A DNA stretch of 64,000 nt from Diphasiastrum complanatum (lineage: Eukaryota; Streptophyta; Lycopodiopsida; Lycopodiales; Lycopodiaceae). This document shows positions 45,303-57,000 of the stretch, one piece after another. Both the position numbers and the translations under genes were made by a program. Position 1 is the first letter of the stretch. Each line of letters starts with the position of its first letter. Below the pieces are notes generated by a model that worked only from the letters and a program-made list of their open reading frames with translations, did no database searches and was not told the origin of the DNA. Where the stretch lies: assembly GCA_029204225.1 (NCBI GenBank), contig CM055099.1:61411753-61475752 (forward strand). Direction: 5' to 3'.

Positions 45303-46276
45303 ATATACATACACACACACAAATCTATATATACACACACACCTAATATGTTGAAAGTTGGATGTTTCTGATTTTTTAGTTGATCATTGAATTTGCTTCT
45401 TTAGTTTTGAATCTATTTTTAGATAAAAGGCTTCACCAAGATGCCACTTAATGGAGGATAGTATACAATATTTTTATAGTGGCCACTTTTGTAGAATTCA
45501 CAAAACAATTTGACATCTACACTTGAATATGAGGATGTGTGAATGACAAAACAAAGAAGTTGGGTAGACCACATTTGCTTCTGATACAGGGAGTAGCCAA
45601 ATGACTGTATTTTTCACTTACACACAAATGAGCACATGTAAAAAACACATTCTATATAGTTATTTAAAAAACAATCTTTTTTTATTTCGGAAAAATGATA
45701 TAAAGAAGCATTTGATAGAGTTCATTTGATAGGAATTGCCGCCACATTTTCAAGTTGTGATATCCATTAGGTAGTAACAAAGACAACAGATAATGAGGTG
45801 TCAAGTCAAGAGGAGTACTCGATTTTTTCCTTTTGCAAATGGTAATTGTAAAACTTTGAAGTTCAATCTTGAAAATCATGCTATTGTTATAAAATTTAAA
45901 CTACTACAATTGAAATGTAAAATAGTGTAAACAATGACTACTTTTGTCTATTGATCACAAAGTTGTTAATATTCAATTACAAACTAGATTGAGTTTGTGG
46001 TTGAAAATACAAACTTTGAAACATGAATGTGACAAAATGCTTAATTGATTGTGATTTTGGCTGCAAGGGCCCCTTAAAAATTTTCAAGAGTCGATTGCAA
46101 GGTGGTATAAGCTCACTAAGATCTAGACAACGAGTTTTTTTGTGAACATTAAAAAGTGAGTTGGTATTAGCAATGGATCTAGAAAATGATTTTCTTGTGA
46201 ACGTCAAAAAGTAATTGGTCAATTGTATCATGAGTGGTGTGGATTGTTTGGTCTTTGGTCTTTGTACAAACAATCT
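45111..46276. other. unassigned stretch with (GT)n tract
   Basis: A GT/CA tract lies at 45256-45345 (CACACGTGTGTGTG...TATACACACACAC). The rest is AT-rich without a gene. Confidence 0.5.
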
Positions 46277-46310
46277 ATTAAAGTACAGTACTTTAAGGAC
46301 CCTAAATGGA
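46277..46310 (-). repeat. 35-base relic of a copia LTR end
   Basis: TTAAAGTACAGTACTTTAAG and CCCTAAATGGATCTAC match the LTR end also seen inverted at 37726-37765. Confidence 0.5.
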
Positions 46311-47830
46311 TCTACACATAGTAGTATCTCCAATGCTCTCCACCCTTGCAAGATGCGCACTTGAATGGAAAATTTGCAAGCAATTTGATGACTCGGCCTT
46401 TGTCATTGAGGACCTCCTTGGAACTCTCATGTTTTGAAGCTGATCCTCAAGATCTTCCTCTCTTTGATGCTCCTCCTCAATGCTAGCAAGATCACACTTT
46501 GACAAGACCTCCACTTCAGTGATCTCTTCCTTTGCCAAGTTCACACTCTCAAAGGCAACATTAGCTTCCAATTTAAACAATTTTCCATGCTTAAATCCCT
46601 TTGCTATGCAAACATCATTCTTCAAAATGGAACAAACACCATGCTTGAAGTGGACATCCAAACGACTTTCCACAAGTTGACCAACACTTAGCATATTTTT
46701 GGTGATTGATGGTACATAGAGAACATTTTCTAGATCCATACTTATTGAGGATTCTAGACACAAAGCGATAGTATCAACACCATCTATCCCACACTCTTCA
46801 TCACTTATAGTAAATACAAACTTTTTAGCATATTTGAAAGAGTGTAAAGTTGAGAAAAAACCATTTTCACAAGTCATGTGTGAGCTAGCCCCACTATCAA
46901 TCCACCAAGTGTCTTTTGAATTGCCATTGCTTGTTGGTGAGATGTAGATGCCATCAAGTATAGATCTCTTTCATCCTCCTCTTCATGTGCAGGCTTTCCT
47001 TGTTTGTTCTCCTCCTCTTGTGCTCTTTGCCTCTTGTAGCATTCAAATGCAAAATGCCCCTTCTTTCCACAAAAGAAGCATTTTTGCTTTGACTTGTCCT
47101 TTGTCTTTGAACTTGATGCTTGATCCTCCTCCTTGGCCTCCTTTGCTTAATCCTTCTTGGATCCCTTGGTCTTCTTCTGGCCTTGAATGAGAAATTTACT
47201 TTCTCGTCTCCATCTTGCAATGATAAGGAACCCATCTTCGCTTTTGCATGGAGCATCCTGCACTCTTCAACCACTAGCACACTATGGAGCTTATCAATTG
47301 ATGGCAAAGTGTCTTGAATGGCTAAACTTTGAACCGAATTGGAGAAACCATCTCCTAAACCATTGAGGATCACTTGTACAAGTTCATCATCTTTAATCTT
47401 CTCCTCAATAGAGGCTAACTCTTTGTCGAGAGATTTAATTCTTAGCACATAGTCTTGTGCATTTTCCTCACTTCTTCTCATGCTCTGCAAAATTTGGTTT
47501 CTTAGCATAAGTACTCTTGAAGTGTTGTTGGATTCATATATAGCTTCTAAAGAATCCCAAGCTCTTTAGCAGTTGTACAAGAAGAGACTTTTTTCAAAAC
47601 ATCATTACAAACATTCATCTTTATACAATGAAGTGCTAGCCTGGATTTTTTTCTTGTATCTTATCAACTCTTGTGCACCAAGAGGGTCATCTTCTTCTTC
47701 AATCAAGAATTCATAAAGGTCTTGGAGCACCATTAGTGACTCCATCCTAACCTTCCAAATGAAATAATTTGTAGAATTTAATCTTTCACTAGGTTTTAGA
47801 AGGAAAGTACCAATTGAACTTGAGACACTT
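46311..47830 (-). pseudogene. reverse-strand copia Gag and protease, internally deleted
   Basis: On the minus strand Gag motifs start near 47820 (KPSERLNSTNYFIWKVRMES). They are broken until 47508, then open to 46954 (MLRNQILQSMRRSEENAQDY, DDELVQVILNGLGDGFSNSV) with the knuckle FFCGKKGHFAFEC in another frame near 47085-47045. The protease motif is TWWIDSGASSHM near 46900, followed by an open frame 46877-46302 with LYVPSITKNMLSVGQLV. After about residue 110 the frame turns into a short acidic linker (EEEHQREEDLEDQLQNMRVP, PRRSSMTKAES) of the type found between integrase and reverse transcriptase. The integrase is therefore deleted and the element is a short derivative. Confidence 0.85.
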
Positions 47831-48750
47831 TTTAGACTTGATCTAACCTACACTAGTGTGTATTCCCATGTGGCATCATGGCCTCACACGTGTGGGACCC
47901 ACCTATGTACATTTTACATGGTTTTGATCAAGCTAGATTTGCCAATTTTTGGCAATTTCTCACACAATCTAATTCAACACAATGGACAATGTGTCCTTGC
48001 TATAATCAAAGCACTATTGCTAGGTTTTCGAAGCAGAAGGGTTGAGTATTCTAACAAAGAGCATTCATTAGTTGGAAATACGAGAGGGTGTAAGAATATT
48101 CATGATAGGAATACTTGTCTGGCTCCAAAATTTTAAAGTTTGTCATCTTGAAACAAATCAAGTGTTGTCCAATAATGATATAAGTAGAGAAGCTGCCTTT
48201 ATTTAAATGTATTGCATTAAAATAAACAAATGTTATTGAAACATCAAATTAGTGCCTTAACAGTCGCTAAGTTTTCCAGCCTTGTGAAAGGCAGAAATTC
48301 ACCAAACAAACAACGCTGAAAAACATGACATGAGAATTTTTATTCATGTCTCTTGTGACCATTGTGTCTCATGGGATCATCTCATAAGACAGGCAACACA
48401 TGATAGGTCACTCTGAACCCATTATTGTAATTAAACCTCATTATTGGTAAAACTTCAAATTTTGAGCAAAGAAGGCAACTTTTAGTGAGGGATAAAGCTT
48501 TTGTGAACCCAACAACAAGACAATATAGTCCCTAGCATTCATACTTCTAAGACTGATATATGCAAGTGAACAACCGGAGCAAAGAATAAGATCAACGTGA
48601 ATGGAGGTACATGTATTAGAATGATTCCCAGTTGGCCCATTTGTGCACACGGGAAAATAAATCCCAAAGAGCATTGCTTTGAAACAATACAACAGTAAAT
48701 AACCAAATCAATTGACTAACATTCTTGGAGTTTTTTAGCTATAAATAGTA
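47831..48750. other. stretch downstream of the COQ2 stop codon
   Basis: No gene recognised on either strand. On the minus strand 48750 to about 48150 would be the COQ2 3' untranslated region; AATAAA-like words (complement of TTTATT near 48191) are present. TCACACGTGTGG at 47884-47895 belongs to a copia LTR or leader remnant. Confidence 0.5.
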
Positions 48751-48826
48751 TTACATTTCTGAGTTGATTTTCCCCAGTACAATGGCAGTAAAAACCAGTG
48801 CTCCTAGCCATTTATTCGACACAAAC
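48751..48826 (-). CDS. COQ2: COQ2 last exon
   Basis: Acceptor TTTCTGCAG, first base completes the AA/G codon from the previous exon. Codes for [20 protein letters not shown] and five further residues, then TAA. It is separated by 10.3 kb from the previous exon. Confidence 0.93.
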
Positions 48827-51800
48827 CTGCAGAAAAATGTGTAATCCAATCAGCCTAAGACTATACTATGGTCACCATGAAGGAGACTAGAAAACCAAGA
48901 ACTTTACAGCTTAGCTCTGATTGCTATTTTAGGGGGAACATGGCATACTATTGGGGTAAAAATCAAAAGCTTTTGCAATTGAGCACGGGTAACGCATCTT
49001 AGGAATCTGACGTCAACCCAAGGAAAGCTTTCATTTCTTATTCAATTTTTTGGGGTAAGCAATTAATGATCAATTGAGTCTCGTCCAATCATAATATCTG
49101 AATTTATAGGTTGCTTTGTTAATACAATGAACCTATTGATCCAGGTAAAAAAAAAGTTTGCAAGTTCGTACTGGATAAAAAACTTGCTTGATCAAATTTT
49201 CAACTCAAGGTAGAAAATTGAAATATTTTTTTTTGTTTTACTTGTTCTAAGAGATTCTACAATGAAAATGAAGTCTGAGCTATATTGATCCAACTATGCG
49301 GTTTGTTACAAGGGCGGCTCAACACAAGGAAAGCAGGCAGGCTCGAGGTTCACGGCTCCATGGCTCAAGATTTCCTTTACACGGTACGGGCCTTCGCCAA
49401 TGAACTTCAACTTCCCCTTGATTGCCTTAGTTTTATACATGAGGACCAGATCTCCAGATCGAAGATCTTTCTTGTGCAATCGGCAATCATGCCATGTCTT
49501 GCGTCGCTCTTTCTCAGCCGCCAATGTATGCACAGCTAGTAAGCGCGTCTCACAAAGTTTATGTAATGCTTCATGGGATAATTGTAGAGATTTGGATTCA
49601 TCAAGGCATTGCGTTGTGGCAATCCTTAATGAAGGTACCAAAAATTCTACTGGCATTACTGCATCCTGACCATAAACTAGTTGAAATGGCATATGATCAA
49701 TGCTTCCCTTGTAAGCTGTTTTGAATGCCCACAGAGCAGCATGTAACTTGTGCTCCCAATCAGATCTGCTAGCTTGAACTATTTTCGTGATCATCTTAAT
49801 GCGTTCTATTGTGTTGTTCTAAAGGTTCATGTCGAACAAGGAAAGAAAAACAAAGTTTGGAAAAAGTCTACTACTCAATAAAGTATACAGTTTTGCCCAT
49901 TCAGCTTTTCTATACTCATGATGGAGATTTTCTCACACACACACACAAATTCCAGCCTATTTGGCTCTTCCCCACACACTTTAGATCACACGAGTGGAGG
50001 ATCTCTCAAACACAGCCTTAAAGGCTGTTCCCCATATTTTTTGGAGGATATATTAAACATGCAAAACGTTTGCACACATGGGTTTCATGCATCACAACAC
50101 TTTGCTCCATGGCTTTCTCTTCACGCAAGCTTTTTACACATTAGTTAGAACATCTCCTACTTTTCCGCACGTCAAGAGTTTCTTCATGCACCAACAAGCT
50201 TTCTCTTCACATAATCACCCTCATATGACATAGGCACAAGATCATTAATTGCTCGAGATATTCTTGATTGTTAAATCTTGCACTATTGGTTGACATATTA
50301 CAGATACAAGCAATCAGATCAAACTTACACTTCCTTTTACAAGAGCATGTCAACAAATATAGGACCCACGTAATACAAAGAGACGTCATTCTCTTGATTG
50401 AATCCACAGCTTTAGGCCTCGCATGAGTGGATGGGGGAGCCACATTGTCATGCCCACAAATTCCCTTCCTTGCCTGAACCTTTACGGATCCCAATCCAAA
50501 GACCAAGTTGCCTATTACAATTGACAAGGAATACCTTACTAGATCCAAGAAACCACTTCTTGTAATAGAACTTTCTATTCCTACAGCAAATCAATCATAT
50601 TCATGATCAATAAGGTTCTAGCCGTATAAGAATAAGTTGGATCTACACATTCACCATCATAAATGTGAATAACTTCTCTCTCAAATTACTTCCCTTGCAT
50701 CATCTGACCAGATTATTTTCTATTATCCTTAGAAGGTTCCCACCATATCCAAATATCATATTAGCCGAGAATTCACACAGGTCCCACATCTATACATATC
50801 ACGGATTCCTTCTTGAAGTGCTACATATTTCTTGCTCAAATAAATTTTTTATGACCATTACCTCTCCTCCCTCTTATAAGAAACTTGCAACATGCAAAAT
50901 GCATGCATGAGTATTGGGACACTTGGCAATTGCATGCCAATCATTGTACATACCAAAATTCTACTAAATGGAGTCTCCACGAGTTGGAGGTATTGGAGAT
51001 TTTGGGAATGCATCTTCATCATTTTCATTGTCTTCTTGATCTATCATTACTTATGATTAGAAGCAATTAGAGGTCAATCTGAATCTGGTTTTTCCAGATC
51101 TGACACTATCAATCGTATTGGCCAGCAAGTAGAAATATTCCTTTTCTTGATTCATCTGATAGGCATAGAGTAAAATTCATACAGATTGAATTAGGATCAA
51201 ATCTATGATCAACAGCTTGCTGGTTTTTCTATTTCAAGTTTGCATGACAGTTGCATGTCAAGTTTCTTCATTGCATGTTCCTCTCCTAGTTTTGTTAGGA
51301 TCAAATAGTTTTTGAAAATAACATCACTAGGGTCCTGAGTTCAAGCTATTCTAGCATCCTAATTTTACAACAATGGTATCAAAGCTGTGGTTACAGGAAG
51401 CATGCAATCAGAAATGATAAACACAAAGCCTACTCAACTTAAATCCAGTTGGCCTTATATTGGAAAATGGAAGACAGTATTCCATTTGGAAGACAAAGGT
51501 CATGCTGGTTCTCAAGAGATATGGAGTATGGGAGATCGCACCAGCAGATGGAGCTACACAAAGAGATCGAGATAGGTGGAATGAAAAGAATGATCAAGCA
51601 TGTGCTTGGACCAGTCTTTCCACTTCAGAAGACATCTTACTTGAAATATTTGAAATGAATAGTGCCAAAGATATTTGGAACTATCTAAAAAATAAATTTG
51701 AAACTAAGTCCACTTTTGAAGTTGTTCATACATCAAATAGATTGTATACTATGACATGGAGTGGTAAAAGTGACATAAAGAAATTTATATCAGAAATAAA

Positions 51801-53964
51801 AAATTTCTATACTTCTCTAGCTCTTGCAGGACAGGAATATGCCATTAATAATGGCCAAAAGTTATCTATTTTTCTTGGTGCTCTTCCTACTTCTTTTGAC
51901 TCACTTAGGACAATTCTTGCAAGAACACCTAACATGAGTTTTGAAGAAGCCAATAATGCAGTGATTGAAGAAGATCACCTCAGAAGAGAAAGAGCAACCC
52001 GGCACCAGCATGAAAGTAAGTTGCAGGAAGCCTACTTCACCAATCCGATTATTCTAGAACTAAGAAAAACGTGTCACTGTCAAACTTAGTAAGTAATAAG
52101 TAGTCGTAAAGAAAACACACGTTGAATCAGGTAAATTGTGGTTTGAACTTTAAACTTTTGATTATTCAATATTGCTGGTAGCAGCTAGCTAAAGCCTACT
52201 AGGCTCTAGCTACTTAGAAGTTAGAACTTAGAACTTACTCGTAACTCCACCAACGGTAAACTTGTAATTTCTAAGTTCTGGAATGATGATTCACGAATCT
52301 GACTTACAAGTATATATATTATAATATCTACTATCTAACGGTGAGGAGCCTCCACGCAGAGCTAGGAGGGTCATATGATAGATCATAATGATGCATCATA
52401 CTATCATAGTTTTTACTCGGTGCTCACTAGCTCAATCAGATAGATCATAGTAGATACTAGATGTGAGAGACTTGTTGAGACTTATTGAGGCTTGACTCTT
52501 GAGCGACATTGTTACGGGGTCATGACTCATGACATGCACATTGTATTTACTATTTAGTATTGTATGTGGTCTATTGTGTTCACTTTTTGAACTTTGAACA
52601 TTACAGTAGTTGAGAATCAAAGTTGAAATATTTCATTTTAACCTTCTAAAGACTAAATCTTGATTCTAATTTCTAATTTCTTGGTGACTGCCAAGGCCCA
52701 AGTTCCAACTTCCAACTGGTCCCTGAATAGAGTCCAATATGCAATGTGCACCAATCCCAATTTCCAAAATGAGCTAGAATCTGTCACTACATCAAAATGT
52801 GAGTTTGTTAACTTGTTTTTGGCACAAACAGGCCAAAAAAAAAAAAAAAAAGGTGTGCATCCAGCCGATTCAAATCGACTGAATCGGCCGATTGAAACCG
52901 CCGATTCGAATCGGTCCATGAAACATTGGATAGTTGTCATATCATTCATGATAAGACATAGGCTTTTCCTCCAAGCCATTACAACTTCATGACCTTACCA
53001 TCTAGAGATTAAATGATTTCTCTTGAGCGTCTTATAATGCATATAGTTACAACCATATCTTAGAGAAATCGTCTCTTAGATCTGCTATAGCCATTACTAT
53101 GGATCATAGAATCCATCAATGCATACCAAAAGCAATGAAATCACATAATTGGAGGAATCCTATTGGGATTCACAATGTTAGATGACTTCCATTTCATTAG
53201 TAATAAGATACAATAACTCTACTAATCATCAACTAGCACATCATTCCTTGACTGACTAATTGTTGGCAACTCAAATGGTTGCTTGCATGCAACCTCTAAT
53301 GGTGGGACAGCGAGCAGCCTACTGGTTGCAGCCCAAGCAAGCAGTGATTGTTGTTCCAGTAGATCACTAGTTGCAGCTCGAAAAGAAGTCCGCATTTTAG
53401 TGAGACAAGGAGAGAGATTTGAGAAAAAAAAAGGGGGCGAGGGTATTAACTAAGTTTCCTTTTTTTTCAAAACAATGGAAATGGGTTGATGAATTTCAAT
53501 TGACAATTTAGGGAACATGGCAATTCCTAGGTTTAACCAAAATTTGTGTTGTCATTTGGTATCTCACATTTCGGAACTGTGTAATGCATCTAAATATAGT
53601 ATCGAAATTCGATAAAAATGCGTTTTTTATTGAATCGTACTAACAAAATTTGCATTCATATAATAAACCGCCGAATGTGTACATGATGACCAAATGGCAT
53701 ATTAACCCAGTATGTTTTGCTTCGAGGCATAGATGCACTCGAGATCGAGATTCGCAAATCGCGATTCACGGATCGCTGTCAAAACAAACAGTGATTCGCT
53801 GTGAATCGCTGTTTTTTTTTTGTTCTGTGAATCGCGCATATCAAAAAAAAATTCCGTTCCCTGCAGCGAATTGCGATTCGTGAATTGCAACACCCAGCGA
53901 ATCGCAATTAAAAAGAAGCAAAAGTGCAAGTTCCAAATGAACTATCTATCTATCTATCTATCTA

Positions 53965-54037
<73 letters not shown>

Positions 54038-57000
54038 AGTTGCAGCAAAACAATAATGCAACTATGATATATATATATATATATATATATATACACTCTA
54101 GTGGGTATGCCCGTTGTTGACGGCGGGCGGGCGGCAATCTGGGTGACGGTCGATGATTTGGATGGCGGCCGATGGTTTAGGAGGAAAGCCGATGGTCGTT
54201 AACGGGTGGCCGATGTATGTGTGTATGTACGTGGCCGAAGTGTGCCCACCGATGGCGGGTGGCCGATGGGGTGTGTGCGCGCGCATGATGGGTAGAGAGA
54301 GAGAGAGAGAGAGAGAGAGGGACCCTCCCTCCCAACGCACCCTCCCTTCCCTTGCGCCCTCCCTACCCCATGGCAAGTCATGCAAGCTTGGGGTTTGCCA
54401 CGTGGCAAACCACGTAGTTCTAACATAGGCTTGCATGGCAAGCCAACCAAGCTCTGCCACATAGGCCTGAGTGGACATAGAGAGAGAGTATTGGGGCTCA
54501 AAAGTTGCCACATGGCAAGCCACGTAAGCCTGCCACGTGGAAAACCATGTAGGCTTGAGACTGGCCATGTGGCAAGCCACGTAAGCCTACCATAGGCTTG
54601 TGCGGCCTGCCACATGGCCTACCATAGGCTTGTGTAGTAGGCCTACTATCTACGAAGCTTATCATAGGTTGCCAGATGGCAAGCCACGTAGGCCTGCCAC
54701 ATGGCAAATCATGCAAGCTTAGGGTTTGCCACATGGCAAGCCATGTAGGCCTACCATAGGCTTGTGCGGCAAGCCAACTGAGCTCTGCCATGTAGGCCTA
54801 CGTGGATCCAGAGAGAGAGATAGAGAGGTGGGCTCGAAAGCTGACACGTGGCAAGCCATGTAGGCCTACCATAGGCTTGCATGGCAGACCACATAGGCAT
54901 GGCATTGGCCTCATGTCTGCCATGCAAGCATGTTGCAGGCTGCCACATAGGCTTGCCATAGGCTTGTGTGGCAAGCCAACCAGGCTCTGCCACGTAGGCT
55001 TCAGTGGACCTAGAGAGAGAAAGAAGTGGGGCTCACAAGCTACCACGTGGCAAGCCATGTAGGTTTGGTACTTCCCATGTCGTAAGCCACGTAGGACTAC
55101 CATAGGCTTGTGTAGCAGGCCACATAGGCATAGGCATGTCATAGATCTACTATCTGCCAATCTTGTCGCAGGCTACCACGTGAAAAGCCACGTAGGTCTA
55201 CCACGTGGCAAGTCCTGCAAGCTTAGGGTTTGCCATGTGGCAAACCACGTACGTCTAACATAGGCTTGTGTGGCAAGCCAACTAGGCTTTTCCACGTAAG
55301 CCTGAGTGGACCTAGAGAGAGAGAGGTGGGGCTCAAAAGCTGCCTCGTGGCATCTACCAAGCCTATCATAGGCTGCCACGTAGTAAGTCACGTATGCCTT
55401 CCATGTGGCAAATCATGCAGGCTTGGGGTTAGCCACGTGGCAAGCCTCGTAGGCCCATCATAGGCTGGCAAGCCAACAAAAAAGTATGTGGTATGGGATG
55501 TAGACAAATCCAAAGGAAGGTTGAGATACGGATTGAATCTAGGTGACAATGGTAAGATCATGAGGGATGCCTAGTGCTAGAGATTTTGTTGGAATTTAGA
55601 GATATGGGTACGGACCCCATTGGGATGTCTCAAAATTACAAAATCGAGAACCCTTAATGATATTTCTCTTTCGACTATTTGTGAATTACTAGTTTGGAAA
55701 ACACCGGTTCAGTGAGTTTGGCTAATATCAATCTCAATTACGTGAATTATTTCCCTATATCAAAGAAGAACTAAGGAATCCATAATAATATGAATATTCA
55801 AATTTCCTTGACCCCATGTGGATAACTTTTAAAATTTCTATAGGTCCATTTCTCATAGGTAGTGAATGCTATAACCAATAAAGAATATCTAAGGATGAGT
55901 CACGTCTGCAAATGTGTTGCGACATTGGGAGTATCGACTTACTCTAATATGACACATTTTGTTGACTTTGAAAAAATCTTCAATATTGTATCTCTCATGT
56001 CTCATCATGAATAATAAGAAACCTATTAGAAACTAAATTTCTTAAGGAGAGGTAATGGTTATCCGTAAATTATCTTAGCAAAAAAATTCTAGCATTCCAA
56101 AAAGGAATCAATGATACGTACAAATGTGGAACCCTTTTCCACCTATCCACTTTCCATGGAGTTTTTGACCTTTTTTATAACGTCTTGAGGGTGGTTTCTA
56201 TAGCCATGATTGTAGCGGGATGAGGTGTGTGGTCAAATGTGGATCTTTTGAAAGGAGACACCATAGTTTTTGCAGGTTCAGGTGCACACAGATGGCGTTG
56301 CTTGTTTTTGCGGTGCAACCTTTTGCAGCACGACGACGCCGATCAGAGCACACTTGCTTGGTTTGACCAAGCCAGATGGGCAAACCATGGGCATTGCCCC
56401 ATGCGTGGCAGTTCTTGCACCTAAGCGAGGGCACCTACTAAGTAGATATGGAGGAGCAACAGTAGCGAATGGGCCCAGGGTACAGATTGGTGGGCAGTTA
56501 GGTTCTATTGGCACAAGATCATGGGCTGCTGGGCAGGGCCATCACGGCGTAGTTCATCAGCAACAGGCCCATCACGGCCTTCATCAACAGCAGCAGCAAG
56601 GCCATCACGACCTAGTCCATCAATAGCAGGGCCATCACGCACTTCATCCTCAGAGCCAGGCCCATCATGGCCACCATCAACAACAACAGCAGGGCCATCA
56701 TCTACAAGAGATGCTTTTCCATCAGGGGAGTCAATTGGGGGAGGGCCTACTGAGGGTAACGGCCCAGGTTCAATAGAGGGGACAGTTCCTATGGCAGCTA
56801 TGAAAGGTATTGGGGACATAGCACAAGGTGGAGCACATGCACACCCTAGAGTCAAGCCACCCACACGCAACTACACAGGACAGGGAGGGCAGATATGCGG
56901 AACTAGAGCACTTGGTCTCTTGTGCACACAAAGAGACGCAACAGGCTCAGCGTTTCCCAACTGAACAGGTTGGTTTACTGCACCACCAACTTGAGGCTAG

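Noticed and set aside
50207..50548. 113-codon reverse frame in the COQ2 intron
   Set aside because: No motif, no conserved neighbours and no plausible splice or start signals.
54098..55463. Several reading frames of 70 to 160 codons on both strands in the GC-rich satellite
   Set aside because: The same repeat words give the same peptides in different frames; this is a by-product of the tandem repeat.
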